NCBI GenBank assembly: GCA_032622095.1
Contig: CP136063.1
Span: 76,175,980 to 76,239,979, forward strand
Length of the DNA stretch: 64,000 bases
Reading direction: 5' to 3'
Source: Siphonodentalium dalli
Taxonomy: Eukaryota; Mollusca; Scaphopoda; Gadilida; Siphonodentaliidae
Shown: in pieces, positions 1 through 13,746 of the stretch
Layout: every line of letters starts with the position of its first letter
Numbering within the stretch: the stretch's first letter is position 1
Made by a program: the position numbers and the translations under genes
Notes under the pieces: generated by a model
Database searches by the model: none
What the model was told of the DNA's origin: nothing
What the model saw: the letters and a program-made list of their open reading frames with translations, nothing else

Positions 1-20
1 TTTGATGGACTATATATATA

Positions 21-1156
21 GTGGCTGCACAAGAAGAATCCACAAGGATATCACTGTGGTTGCTGTGGTTATGTCGACAGATGATGGGCATATGACTTAG
101 TTTGGTATTTTTAGATGAACTAGTGGCGACACAATAAGAATCCACAAGGAGAGCCTAGTGGCTGTTGTGGCGATTTAGCAATGAAAAATTGCATTTTTAA
201 TACTATTTTGACCCCACGAACGACTGACGCCCAATGTTATAAACAGCTGGACGGAAAATAAGGAACTGAAATCTGGTAAGTTGTGAGTTTGCTTATTCGT
301 GTGTTTTCCAGCATGTTGCAGTGAACATAAGAGCACTACAGGCTTATTTCATATTTAAATAGTCCCACGTAGGGCGGTTTTAATAACCAGAGTATTTAGG
401 CCCATATAGAGCGTATTTGAGATTAAAACAATAGCAATATGAGCCTATTTCTCGCAATTATAAAATAAGACCGTATAATGCTTATATTCTCAAGAACAGC
501 CTGTTCCTGCACAAAGAAGCACAATACAGGCTTATTTTTAATGCCGCGTTTAGGCCAATATGGGGCATATTTGAGAAAACATTATTGGCCTAAACGCGTC
601 ATTAAAAATATGGGGCGTATTTGATATTGAAATAATGCCAATATATGCTTATTTCGTTCAGTTAAAAAGAAGCCAGGATTGTGCTTATTTTCTCGAGATT
701 TTCCATCTTGTTCTCGTGAAAAGAAGCACAATACGGGCGTATTTTGAACATCATGTTCTAGACCCATATAGAGCGTATCTTAGAACAAAACTACGCAATG
801 TGCGCAAAACGCGGCGATCTTTATAATGTGTTTTCAGTGCGGCCCACCCCATTGAACGGAATAACGGGTTAAGCTCAATGTGGGCCTATTTCCGAAAAAA
901 ATAAGTCCTTATTTTGCGTTTTCATTTTGGCCCTCGCCATCCAACGGAATAACATATATAAGTCCACTATGGGCCTATTTGTGAATTATATTAGTCCAAT
1001 ATATACCTATGTGAATATGAACTTATTAGCACTAGACACTCCTTGTGGGTTCTTCTTGTGTCGCCACTAATACATATAAAAATACCAAACTAGGTCATAT
1101 ATGCATAACCACAGCAACCACCGTCCTATCCTTGTTGATTCTTCTTGTGCAGCCAC
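21..1156. repeat. Palindromic repeat element, about 1.1 kb
   Basis: The left end (GTGGCTGCACAAGAAGAATC from 21) is matched in reverse complement at about 1136-1156. A second inner pair matches near 121-165 and 1030-1075 (GTGGCGACACAA...CACAAGGA). TA lies next to both ends, but the inverted match continues a few bases past it to the window edge, so the true terminus may be outside the window. The interior (about 340-1010) holds a degenerate, irregularly spaced motif resembling GGCCTATTT and GCGTATTT. No coding capacity was recognised. It is probably a non-autonomous foldback element. Confidence 0.6.
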
Positions 1157-1681
1157 TATAGACCATCTACAAAATTAGAAATCACAGCAACATATCATCG
1201 TACATATACGCACATAATCAACCTTTATTATAAAAATAGGTTCATATTGGATTATTTTATTTTGAAATAAGCAGATAATGGAATCATATACGTTATTGTT
1301 TTTATGCCGTGGGCGACAATGAACACACATTTTAAAGAGCGTACACTTGATAAGTCGCGAGTTCGTTTATTTGTGTCATTCAAGTTGTTCGCAGATAAAG
1401 AATATGTAATGAAGTCATTATTAGTCGATAATGTGACTAAAACGATCTCATTTTCAGTTCATTATCGACTCAAACTGAGGCTATTCTAAGCAGATTATCG
1501 AACTAAAAGAAAATATATTATAAGCAAATAATGTGAGGGGGTTGACGCAGAACAGGTTGTACTGTTCGATCTAAAAATCCAATCCTCTTGCCAATTGGGC
1601 CTATAACTATTCACATATGTGTCTTATTTTCACTTATTGATATGCTTTGAATGTGGTGGGTCACTCCGAAAACACATTATA

Positions 1682-2067
1682 CGTAAACAGCATGTTATCA
1701 TAAAGACCTAATATATTTTACCTAAGCAAGAGCCTGATTGTGTTACAGAAGACAGCACAATGCTACCGGCTAATCACACACAGATGGCATAAACGCTCTT
1801 TATTAGTTCCATATCAGGAATTCACCAACAAAGAACGCTCTTTATGTTTACCATCATAATATAAACAAACACCAGAAAAGTTACTTTTTATGCTTTTGTT
1901 TACATAACAATGGTCAAACATATGACAATAACATACTGTTTATGCGATGTGTCTTATTTGTATACGGACAAAGTCTGTCTACATGTTGATGTTCTTTCTG
2001 TTTGTTGCGGTTTTTGACGGGTGGAAATATTTTCACAGGATACCCACCGCCAAGGCCAACCGTACCT
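1682..2067 (-). mobile_element. Truncated copy of the 495-bp TTAA MITE
   Basis: On the minus strand this matches the MITE at 10485-10978 and 14883-15377. The right edge has the family terminus (AGGTACGGTTGGCC on the minus strand) followed by TTAA at 2068-2071. The other end is missing: homology stops at about 1682, so roughly the last 100 bp, including the AGGCACG terminus, are absent or replaced. Confidence 0.75.
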
Positions 2068-3613
2068 TTAAATATTTTGATTATTTGCTTGTAGTAACAA
2101 CATGAAAAAAACCCCACAATTGTGGATATAACTATATAACAATAGTTCCAAGCCCAGTTATGACAATTTTACAACTGCATCAAGAGTTATTGTAGACTTC
2201 CTGTTTTCACTGAATTTTGGCAAATGTTTAAACTTTTTGACCCAAATTTCGAAAATTTAATCATATTTATAGAATAAAATGATACAAAATATTGGATACA
2301 ACTGTACCACAGTGAATCATTGTGAAAACATAACAATGGTATTAGTCCACGAGCCAGGCTCCCCAAAAATAAAAAATGGTACCAATTTGGTGGGCAAATT
2401 CTACCAAAGGTTTTCACAAAGCTCCTAATCTGAAGTTTTGGTCAGTGCTGGGGCACACTGGGTCAGTGTAGCTTAGTGTGGTAAATGTGTGTTTCCATGG
2501 CAACGGATGGTGTTTTTGGCCGGTATAAAAGATATGCCTATAATGGTCTATACCAAGAAAGTTTAATGCGGTAACTCTATGTTGGCATTGATATGGGGTG
2601 CCAACCTTGGTGGGCTTTCCTTTGACACTGAAGATTTCACATCTAGAGGTCAAGGTCACATACAAAGGTCAAGGTCATTGACCAAAATATTGGCTTTGTT
2701 CATATCGGGTCATACATTTTCAACCCGCTGCGTTGTATATCAGTTTTGAATATGTTATCTTTACTCGGAAATAATCTAGAGCATATAGGCTACACGGAGA
2801 ATTGTGTTATTGTTGCAAACGATAAGTCAGTCGCGAGATATAGGCCTCTAAACCTTGTGGCCATTTTACAAAATGGGTCAAAATCATTTATTTCCCAAGA
2901 TATCCTGCTTTTGTGTATATTATAGAGTTATTTAGTTATCTGGGGTCCTTTAAGGGCTGAATTGTGAATTTATTGACTAAAGCATGAACATTTTACATAT
3001 ATATGTTGGTTAGTTATAGGGAAAACGTTTTGGGGGACGTGCCCAGGTGGGGGTGGTGGTCCAATGTCGTTATAAATTCAGGTTTCCATGACAACGGCAC
3101 CATATATTTAAAGAAAAATAAAAAAGGCCGCAGTTGAAATCAACGAACCTTGTATTTGAACTGTCATGCTTTAGTCACTAAAGCCAAGATTCAACCCTGA
3201 AGGGATCCCACTATAAGTATCTAACTCTATACTCTACACCATGTCCATGAGCTTGGTGACAAAATTACACAACTTATGATAAAAGCATGAAACTTGGCAC
3301 ATAATTATGTTCCTTGCACCATACTGATCATTTTCAGATATAGGGCCCATCGAGATGGGACTCTCCTCAGCAACGGATGCTAGGCAACTACCCGAAATAA
3401 TAAAATGTATCTTATGGTGATGGTTTACAGCATTTAAACAATAGTAATTATCATTTACATATTGGAGGTTTAGTTGTCACATATGATAACATGTAATGGT
3501 TTGTGATATCATTTTATATCATGTTGTCCATAACAACCATTGCCATGCAGCTACCCGAACAAGAAACTGTATTGTTTTAGATACAGCACACCCCACATTA
3601 TTAAATATGTAAC

Positions 3614-4005
3614 ACAAGCCGATGTGCCCGACTTCGTTCGGGCTATTTAGGGATTTATGTGTGATCTCCTCCGCCTGGACAAACTATTGTTAGATCGGTC
3701 CAAAAACATGCCTATATGAGCGTATATGAGCGAGGACAAGGTCAAGGACATTGTCACACGTGAAATTGGACCCGCCCATATTGTTCCCGGGATCAAAGTA
3801 CATGTAGGCCTACATACCAAACTCGAGTCGGATTGGTTGAGGTCCAGAAACATGCCTATGCGAGCGTATATGAGCGAGGTCAAGGTCAAGGAAGCGGACG
3901 CATGTGAAACTGGACCCGCCCATGTTGTTCCCCGTATCAAAGTAAGCCTACATACCAAATTTGAGTCGGATAGGTCGAGTAGTTTTCGAATCTATAACAC
4001 AATCT
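3614..4005 (-). mobile_element. Helitron-like fragment (minus orientation)
   Basis: Read on the minus strand, the 3' end carries a 6-bp perfect stem, GCCCGA-ACGAAG-TCGGGC (about 3628-3645 on the + strand), then CACATCGG and CTTG, close to the Helitron 3' signature of a hairpin followed by CTRR. The body has two tandem ~145-bp units (about 3707-3850 and 3853-3985), each with GAGCGTATATGAGCGAGG and TGGACCCGCCCAT. A related single-unit element is at 17483. The 5' end is not defined and CTTG is a variant of the usual CTAG. Confidence 0.5.
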
Positions 4006-5399
4006 ATATTTGAAATAATAGTATGATGAACAATCGCATAATTCAACGTATAATTTAAATTAGTTTATTCACGGTGTGACGTTATAGTTTTCAGCCACCA
4101 TATATGCAAGTCATTAAACAAAACTTTATAACTTTTTGTCATAAATGCACGGGCAGTTGAATTTATCGGACGCGGACAATTTCTTGCGTCGCAGTTCACC
4201 ACCCAGTGCCAATGGTAATGAACAATTCAGCACTTTTCCGTCAGAACAGTGATATACGGTTAGTTGCAGGAACTGGTCAATTGGTGCATTCTGATAAGAC
4301 TAATGGTATCACGCAAAGAACTGCAAAAAGACCATTGGTCTCTTTATATTAATTCACGCCGGTTGATGCAAGATAAAAATGTGAACAACCATTCCCATGT
4401 CGTGTTCCGACACATCGTTAATTCATAGTATGATGGCGACACACATATACGCTGGTAGCGAAAAGAATATTTTATCAATTGTGATGTACCCTCCTGTGAT
4501 CCCCATTCCCGACAAGAGTGGTCCCACTTCGATAAACAAATAGACTACACTATATATATTGGGTCTCTTATATCGCGGAAATATCTATAAGTTTTAAAAA
4601 GAGTAACATCATTATGTCTATCTGTTTGTCAGTTCGCGATTTTTCTCCCAGACCACTGGACCAATTTTGGGATGATGACCCGGCCAAATCGAAAAAGTGC
4701 AGCTGCCAAATCGAAAAAGAGCACTAGTTTTCGAGATACCCCTACCCTCGGTAGAACAAGTTGAAAAACAACTTTTTTTAAAAGAAGAAATATATATTGT
4801 TCAGGAAAATGATAGTGAAAAATAACGGAATTGGTGGTGCTATTGTCAAATCGACGATGAACGATACCCATCAGTTACTTTTTCCATAAATTAACGATTT
4901 TGGTAAAGCGAGGCTTGCGGCTATGTCATAACTTATTTGCCAACATTGTTGGTGTTAACATTACTACATCATATCATATCTATACTTGATATGAAAAAAA
5001 ATATTGGTTAATTTGGATTGTCCTGTCATTTGGAGCCGGAACATTTATTTTTTGCTGAAAAATCGCTGTTTTTCACAAAAATATTTTGTTTTCAAACATT
5101 ATCATTCAAATGGATATTACAATAACGCCAAACTATTTAATCCATATGGTGTAGCAGTTATATAAAAAGCATATGTAGACAGAATTTAGCAGAAATTTAC
5201 AACTGTTTGTGAATTAATGGATTTTAGCTACCCCTCCCCCATAAAGTTTTTGGTTGAAAAATTACATATTTTTGTTAAGAACTTTACAAAATTTCCCAAT
5301 TGAACATAATGGGACCCAATATGACTCGTCTGCTGAAATGTGGCCCGGGGCATTGCTGAAGTGATTAAAGACGTTATCAGGGTTCCAAACCCCAAGTTG

Positions 5400-5437
5400 C
5401 AACAACAACAACAACAACAACAGCAACAACAACAGAT
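5400..5437. repeat. (CAA)n microsatellite
   Basis: About twelve CAA units with interruptions (CAG) lie in the unpaired centre of the palindrome at 2345-7020. The leucine or glutamine runs in frames across it are low-complexity artefacts. Confidence 0.9.
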
Positions 5438-7258
5438 AGTATAAATAAACAGCTATAAACAAACATACATCTACATCGACTTTGTAGGACAGAAATATTA
5501 TTATAAACAACATATAACAGACTGTCTAAATAGAGTCTCATACATATCAAACCTTTGTTGTTAAGGTGATTGTTAGTGTCCCTCTAAATAATAAGTAATA
5601 TATAGAAAATAAATATTATGTTCAACTGAATCCCCACTATAGTCTCAACAAGGTGGCAGTTCTCTCCGTTTTATATACCAGTATATCTAAATCAAAAGCA
5701 CAATAGTGTGATGTGTAGCTGATAGAACGTTGTCATAATATTCAGTTCTTTGTGTGTTCGCAGGCTTTCTGAAAACGAGCCCTCCAAAGTAATTAAATAT
5801 TTCCTGATCGAATAACCTTTTCTCCACACCCTCTGCTAAAACGTATACATCATTTTAGTTCGTGGTATGTTCAAGATTTCAGATAGAGTAGGGGGTCACA
5901 AAAACAATAACAAATTGTATTTGCCAGCCGACTATTGCAAAGTATACCAGACTCCCAGGAGCCAACATATGCGTATAAATTGTTTACTTCCTGATAGAAC
6001 TACCCTCTGTCCACAGCCTCAGTTAAAACAGAGCGAGTATTTCATCTGGGAATAGTTTTCGTACAGATGGACACGAACTGGTGACGTTTAGCATAAACTG
6101 CACAATTTTGATACCTTTGTCGCCATTTTGTCCACTTTTTTTTTTATAGTGGTGGCTTAATTTCTACTCAAACAGGCAATGTGGTCCATAACTGATATAC
6201 ATATCACTATACGTGTGCTCTATTCGGGACATTTTAGTAAACATTGATAATTTGTTTAGAAATTTAGTACACATACTTCGAAATTCGATTTGGCCTTTGT
6301 CAATGAAATACTGCAATAAGCATTTTATACTTTCGGGTAGTTGCCTAAACAGCGTTGCTAAGCAGCGCCAAATCTCGGCGGGTTCCATATCTGAAAATGA
6401 TCAGTAAGGTCCAAGGAACATATATTGGAAGTTTCATGCCTTTATCATAAGTTGTGCATTTCTTACATTCCCATGCACCAATCGCCTGGACTACACAGAA
6501 GCATGATATATTGTGAACTAACTTATTTTGACCCATTGTGGAAAATGGTCACCAAGTTTAAAGGACTATATCTCATGACTGACATGTCGGTTTCAACAAT
6601 TATTTAGGAGCAAAGATAACGTATTCAAAACTGATCTATAAAATCAGTGGGTAGAAAATGTATGACCCGATATGAAAAAAGCTAATATTTTGGCGAATGA
6701 CCTTGCACTTTGTGTATGACCTTGACCTCTAGAGATGAAATCTCTCATGCCAAAAGAAAGCCCGCCAAGGGTGTCACCCCATACGAATGCAAAGATATAG
6801 TTAATGCATTGAACTTTCTAGTTGTAGACCATTATAGGTATATTTTTTACACTGGCCAAAAACACCATCCGTTGCCATGGAAACACAGATTTTGCACACT
6901 AAGCTACGCTGCCACAGTGCGCCCCAGCCATCATATAAACTTGAGCTTAAAAGCTTTGAGAAAAATGTTGATAGAATTTGCCCACCAAAATGGTACCATT
7001 CTCGGTCCTGGCTCATGGACTATATGTTTACATCAAGAGTTATTAAAAAAAATGATAATCTCCATTTTTCACCAATTTTTCATCATTTTCGCCACTTTTT
7101 GCCTCAAAAAGGCCATTTCGTATGTTCAGATTTTTGTTGATTTTTAGCTGAGTACACTATATGATGCTCCCAACCAAAATAAAACAAAATATTTTGTGTT
7201 GCAATTATTTTGAGGTTCAGCCCTATTTTCTCATAAATGCACTGGACTAAATGAGGAC

Positions 7259-8190
7259 CGTCGCACGTCGGGGGAATTTGTGCGACCATAATTTTCTTAT
7301 GGGAAAATTACTCTAGTTTTCGAATGCAGAGGGAGCCGAGCCGAGATAGGTGACAAAATATAACTTTTCACAATGTTTCATAGGGCACCCTACCTACAAA
7401 ATGACATATTTTCAGAGGTTAACTGGCATTAGCCAACTGGTTAACAGGGCATTACAATCGGAAAGATTGTAAACATATTTGTAAATTGTGGAACAAATGT
7501 AGACACTTAATCAGTTTCAACATCGTTTTCCTGCTTTCGTTCTGCTTTGGCGACTCCGTGGCAAAGAATGTAACGAGGCGCGTCAAAAATGCATGGCGAT
7601 TCAGACAAAGTGTCGTGTGTCAACTCTGTACAAACATAATATATCTGCCGAATACTTCCAAGTTATATACTTTTGGAAATGGTAGGGTATTCTCTATATA
7701 AAGATGTTCCTACTTACATTATATCTCTCCGAGTATTGACATAATAGACAAAACCTTAACCCTCCCCAATTTCACAAATAACCACATAGATGCATCCATG
7801 CAGTTTGTGTCCACCAAATAAATTGGCAATGCACAGTTTACCTTATCATATGGTGTAGAATCGTACGGGGACACTGATAATGTAAAATATCGTTCAAATC
7901 CTAGATTAGGAAGGTAATCAAATCCAAGATGGCGTCCAAGTTGGCCGCCAATTTTTATATTGACACTCTATACACCAGATGTATGCTAACCGGACTAGAT
8001 CATCGCGAGTGCTTTATATAATATGGCATTTTCTTGGATGGAGTCTGTATCTGAATACGTATAAGGCAACTGGCTACGTAAATCAGATAATGGAGACCAA
8101 AATGGCCGCCAAAATAAACAGAACTTTTCCGATAAAACGACCAACTTCTGAGTTGCAAGAGAATCGCATGGTATGACTGTTGTAGCTTAT
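7259..8190 (+). repeat. Extra arm unit (A) of the palindrome that follows
   Basis: This ~0.93-kb unit is a diverged direct copy of 8214-9110 and an inverted copy of 15566-13560. It starts with CGTCGCACGTCGGGGGAATT and contains CTTATGGGAAAAT, GACAAAGTGTCGTG, CCAAGATGGCGTCC and CCAAAATGGCCGCC. It keeps the uninterrupted versions of two sites that carry insertions in the inverted unit: TTAA at 7441-7444 (no MITE) and the A/T junction at 8023/8024 (no Helitron). At those sites it resembles the inverted unit more than the direct unit does. Confidence 0.7.
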
Positions 8191-10484
8191 TAGTCTAGGC
8201 TGTGTTGGGGGTGACCGTCACACATCGGGGGAATTTATGCGACCATCATTTTCTTATGGGAAAATAACTCTAGTTTTCGAATTCAGAGGGCGCCGAGCCG
8301 AAATAGGTGACAAAATATACATTTTCGCTTTGTTTCATACGGTACCCTACCGAAAAATAGTCACATTTCAGCGGTTTGACAGGGCATCAAAATGGGAAAG
8401 AACGAACACATATTTGCAATTTATGGGGCTAATGTTCACACTTAATCAGATTCGACATTGTTTTTTGCTTTCGTTCTGATTTCGTGACGTCATGGTAAAA
8501 TATGTAGCGTGACGCGTCAAAAATTCATAGCGATTCAGACAAAGTGTCGTGCGTCAACTCTGTGCAAATATAGCATATCTGTCGAATTCTTCCAAGTTAT
8601 ATATTTTTGGAAGAGTATTCCCTACAAAATGTTGTTGATATCTGTATTATATATCTCCAAATGGTAAACTAATCGACAAAAGCTTAACCCTCAACCCAAT
8701 TTCACAAATATCCACTTAAATGCATCCATGCAGGTTGTTTCCAATAAAACATCGACAATGCATATTTTATGGTATCATACAGGGTAGAACCATCAGAGGA
8801 CACGGAGAATGTAAGATTTCGTTCAAATCATAGACTAGGAAGGTAATAAAATCCAAGATGGCGTCCAAGATGGCCGCCAAGTTTTATATTGGCACTCTGT
8901 ACACAACGAGTGTGCACACCGGAATGGAAAATCGCAAGTGCTTTATTGTAACTGATCTTTATTTCATAGAGGCTGTATCGTAATATGTATAAATCAACTG
9001 GTTACGTAACACCGATGATGGAGACCAAAATGGCGGCCATACAAAATATTCCGATAAAATTACCGGCTTTTGAGTTGCAATAGCATCTGCATGTTATGAG
9101 TTTTGTAGCTTATTCGTTCGTGCATATATGTCTGTGGATAATGTGATCCTAATCCGATAAAACTGTTGAAATTGAGAAAGTAAATGCTCATTTGTTTTTC
9201 TCAAAATCGACATGCAATGCCAATTTGCCACAATGGGACTGTGTTTCAACCTGGCATCCATTTTGTGGTATACAAGTCAACGTTCTGCTTGGTGAAACTG
9301 CTGAGTTTTGTATTAGTACAATAAGAATTGAAGCTACAATGCCGACTAAATATACATATTCAATCCTCAATAACCAACGTAGGTGTCCCATGGTAATGGC
9401 TCATTAGACCCGCTTACACAAACCGTCAATCGATGACAACCAATTTAGAATCCTGATAAGTGCGGGTATGCAATGGATGGACAACTTAGTTTATATATCT
9501 CGACAATGTTGTCAATGCATACTGGGATCATTGGTTTTCACGTTCAGTGGAGTGATGTTCCATTGAAATAACGGAAACAAATCTCAAACAAACCTGACAT
9601 AATATGTATCTGTGTCGTCATATTCTCGCAGCTGCTAGGGTCCCACCACACGTGGATTTATGCTTATTTGTAAATGCTAATGCTTTAAATGATAATGGTA
9701 AGTGTGAGGTCTGGGTATTGATTGTGCTAAGTCCCATGAAGTTTGGATGCATGAAAGTTTGTCTCACACTGTAGGTATCGCACGACTCTCCGTCACACGT
9801 TCACAACTATGAGAATTACGTACAGTACCCGAATGAGATAAAACTATATCATCCAATGTATATATCAGTATGGAGCAATGTAGGCAATTATCCAAAGATG
9901 AAATTTCAAGTACAAGGATTAGAAAGCAACACAGTTAGAAGGCGTGCTCAAAATGTCATATACTCAGTTGCTCGGGCATTAGAATGATGCTTGTCATACT
10001 AAAGTTGTCCCTTTCGCTGAAGCTAATCCATTTCAACCAACGGGATGACAACCCGTTGGTCACATGTTACCAGCCACAGCCGCGGCATCAGTTGGACCAC
10101 TCAGACTACCCAAAGCTTATCTGATCAAAATAGAGTATATCCGCTACAGGTGTATGTAAGACATTCTCGAGAAATATACTAGCCGTTGAGTACTTTTAAC
10201 TCAAACAATAAGTAGCAGCTCCTTAGCACGATCGCCAATTTTCTGCAATGAAACAACCTATTTTTCTGATATATGTCAAATATTCATGATTCTTTTAATT
10301 CTCCCCAGGATACATTGTACGATATGCGTGAAACATGTATATGTATCTGACCGAAAGCATATATGCAAGCATGCGATTACCATATATATCAGATGATGTA
10401 CATAGGTGTGGTAGTTATTGTATGCATTCATCTAAGTAGACGACCCAGAAAACAATTGATTTTGAATCCTAATGTTTAGCTTAA

Positions 10485-10978
10485 AGGTACGGTTGGCCTT
10501 GGCGGTGGGTATCATGTGAAAATATTTACACCCGTCAAAAACCGCCACAAACAGAAAGAACATCAAAATGTTGACAGACTTTGTCCGTATACAAATAAGA
10601 AATATCGTATAAACAGTATGTTATTGTCATCTGTTGACCATTGTTATGTAAACAAAAGCATAAAAAAGTTACTTTTCTGGTGTTTGTTTATATTATGATG
10701 GTAAACATAAAGAGCGTTCTTTGTTGGTGAATTCCTGATATGGAACTAATAAAGAGCGTTTATGCCATTTGTGTGTGATTAGCCAGTAGCATTGTGCTGT
10801 CTTCTGTAACACAATCAGGCTCTTGCTTAGGTAAAATATAGTAGGTCTTTGTGATAACATGCTGTTTACGCGATGGTCATGGTATATATGAACGAAACTG
10901 TATGCGTTTTAAAGTTTTTCTGTTTACGGTGATTGGAACAAATATGAATATTTTAGACAATTAAGGCCTCACGTGCCT
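10485..10978 (+). mobile_element. TTAA-flanked MITE, full copy 1
   Basis: This 494-bp element is flanked by TTAA on both sides (10481-10484 and 10979-10982). The imperfect terminal inverted repeats are AGGTACGGTTGGCC at the left and AGGCACGTGAGGCC (reverse complement) at the right. The body includes GGCGGTGGGTAT, CGTCAAAAACCGCCACAAAC and AGAGCGTTCTTTGTTGGTG. TTAA duplication suggests mobilisation by a piggyBac-type transposase; no such gene is in the window. The short frames inside are chance ORFs repeated in every copy. Confidence 0.85.
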
Positions 10979-11393
10979 TTAATATTGGGGAATTTGGAGC
11001 CGTAATTGGTCGTTTACCATGTGAGCACCATACAATCAAACCAGGTTCCACCGTTGCATGTGGCGACGGTCCTATAATCGACAATGACACACGTTCTTGT
11101 CAAGTTATTGTCGTTGGATAGAATGTGTGGCATATATAGACAATCGCAGTCGGACATTTGATGGCTGTTGGACCTATTTGTTCATAATATAGATTCTTCG
11201 GTGACAGGTGGCAAGGCATATAGTAAACTAACACATAGTATACCACACATATGAAACTTCGAAAGTAGCAACACCCTTTGCATCAAGCATATTAAATTAC
11301 AAATCTCTCTACTTTCTTATGTGTACACCTAGTATCAATTTAGATCGAGATACTTCATGAGTTGAAATATGGTACGTGTTTTCCCTTTGAAAA

Positions 11394-12316
11394 CCAGTTA
11401 AATGTTACATTTAATATATTGATCTAGTCTCGACTAAGGTTATGCGATTAAAGTTAATTTGTCTTCAAAATTGTCGATTCTAACTCACCACCTTATTAAA
11501 TCGAAAACAGAGTTATTTCTTATAATTTTAATTTAGTCCCAATATTAATAAAATTCGTCCAGTTTCAATTATATATACCCATGCCATTTATAAATTACTT
11601 GTGATAATCAATTACGTGTTCGGAACAATCACGTATCCAGCTGAAGAGTAACTTGATTTCATCATTTGATTGGTCAGGTCAATTGAATCCAACAATACTG
11701 CCAGTTAAATGTTACATTTAATATATTGATCTAGTCTCGACTAAGGTTATGCGATTCAAGTTAATTTATCTTCAAAATTGTCGATTCTAACTCACCACCT
11801 TATTAAATCGAAAACAGAGTTATTTCTTATAATTTTAATTTAGTCCCAATATTAATAAAATTCGTCCAGTTTCAATTATATATACCCATGCCATTTATAA
11901 ATTACTTGTGATAATCAATTACGTGTTGGGAACAATCACGTATCCAGCTGAAGAGTAACTTGATTTCATCATTTGATTGGTCAGGTCAATTGAATCCAAC
12001 AATACTGCCAATTAAATGTTACATTTAATATATTGATCTAGTCTCGACTAAGGTTATGCGATTCAAGTTAATTTGTCTTCAAAATTGTCGATTCTAACTC
12101 ACCACCTTATTAAATCGAAAACAGAGTTATTTCTTATAATTTTAATTTAGTCCAATATTAATAAAATTCGTCCAGTTTTCAATTATATATACCCATGCCA
12201 TTTATAAATTACTTGTGATAATCAATTACGTGTTGGGAACAATCACGTATCCAGCTGAAGAGTAACTTGATTTCATCATTTGATTGGTCATGTCAATTGA
12301 ATCCAACAATACTGCC
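11394..12316. repeat. Three near-identical 307-bp tandem units
   Basis: Units start at 11394, 11701 and 12008 (CCAGTTAAATGTTACATTTA, with CCAATTAAATG in the third). They differ by only a handful of substitutions and single-base indels, so the expansion is recent compared with the diverged arms around it. There is no open frame. The unit contains CCACCTTATTAAATCG and TTGATTGGTCA. Confidence 0.95.
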
Positions 12317-13746
12317 ACAGTGGACTAACAAGCATGCAATAGCAGCCCGCTCGTGAATCGCAACTTCTTGGCATATCGTAATTGGCAGAAATGCCCGTGC
12401 ACATGTTCCAACCAACTGTTTTACAATGTTCCCCGAGTTGACAGCTAATGATTAAATTATGTTCATATATCATCCGTATATCAACTTAATCGTGTCACCC
12501 GGCTGTGTAGATCCGCTAGATGTACATTGTATGTTACTTAGTGCTGATAATTATTAGCATGGTGATGTTATCGGTGGTTAAATGTCTAACGAAATTGTCT
12601 ACGAATGGGTAGGCCTAATCCAATATAAGATATGGTAGAAACTTATCATTTCTTCGTCTCTTGACGAAATGGATGAACTCATAACAAAAGGCTCAATAGA
12701 TGTATTAATATATTGCGACAGCGACGTGAATCTTGAACTGCCGGTGTGAAATAAAATAATATGGAAGTGAGGGCACAAACCTGTGAATTAACTCGTCAAC
12801 CACATTAACTTGACAACCACTACTGAGACACCCATGAATATAGTACGTTGGTTGGAAATTGATTTAAGCTATCGGTTGCCACTGCAAATAGTTCATAAAA
12901 TGAGTATTTGCAACGAACCTGTAACCGTTCATTGTTATCTAAATCCTCAGAGTTGAGAAGTACTGAACAAATACGAATTAGAACTGCTTATGCAAACACC
13001 CATTGCCGTGCGTGGTGGCACCCAAACGAAATGTAGAGAAAACAATTTTAGTTCGGTCTAAATTGCTGGTGATTATTGTCCGTTATTACATTGGAACATC
13101 ACTTCTTTGAAGGTAGAAACCAACTACCATGGTAAGCAATTGACAACATTAGCTGGGCAATGTGAACAAAGTTGCCCAAGATTTTCGTATAAACAACATA
13201 TCCGCAATTATCGGGAATAGAGATAGGTCCGTTATCTCCAGACGGTTTATGATTGCGGGTCTAATGTGCTACTAGCATGGAACAACTCCTTTAGTTATTG
13301 ATAATTGAATATATAACTATTAGTGCATAGGCATGTTTTATTCGGCACTGTGGCTTCCATTATTGCTATACAAATGTGGTTGTTTGCAGTTGTAGCATCG
13401 TGTAGCAGAACATTGACATATATACCACCAAATGATTGGATGTCAGGTTGAAATTCGGTCCTATTTAGGCAATTTGACATTATATGATGTCGTTATTTGG
13501 AGAAATTAATGAACAGTTACTCTCTTAATGCCCATAGTTTCTTCAGATACGGATTACAATAGGACATATGTACGAACAAATAAGCTACAGCAGTCATACC
13601 ATGCGATTTTCTTGCAACTCAGAAGTTGGTCGTTTTATCGGAACAGTTATGTTTATTTTGGCGGCCATTTTGGTCTCCATCATCGGTTTTACGTAGCCAC
13701 TTGCCTTATACGTATTAAGATACAGACTCCATCCAAGAAAATGCCA

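Larger units (their letters stand above)
2345..7020. mobile_element. Giant TA-flanked palindromic element, 4.7 kb
   Basis: The termini are inverted repeats: GTCCACGAGCCAGG at 2345 and the reverse complement of GTCCATGAGCCAGG ending at 7020, each next to TA (2343-2344 and 7021-7022). Homology continues inward for about 1.2 kb per arm with roughly 20-25% divergence by eye. Paired landmarks are TGGTACCA plus GGTGGGCAAATTCTA, CCATGGCAACGGATGG, a TGACCTTGACCTCTAGA segment, and GATCATTTTCAGATAT near 3330 and 6390. Open frames inside are short, often paired between the arms, and match no family I know. The unpaired centre (about 3560-6170) holds a Helitron-like fragment and a CAA microsatellite. The lack of a transposase frame suggests a non-autonomous element moved in trans. 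Confidence 0.7.

Noticed and set aside
5400-5437. Polyglutamine or polyleucine coding tract
   Set aside because: It is a bare CAA microsatellite with no supporting frame on either side.
6710-7147. 145-codon frame at the right arm of the 2.3-7.0 kb palindrome
   Set aside because: The paired arm (2414-2665, minus) has a similar but broken frame. No domain is recognisable, and the sequence is a non-coding terminal repeat with arm-to-arm divergence not biased toward synonymous changes by eye.
10516-10698. 60-codon frame seen again at 14914-15096
   Set aside because: It is the same MITE sequence in two copies, with no coding signal.
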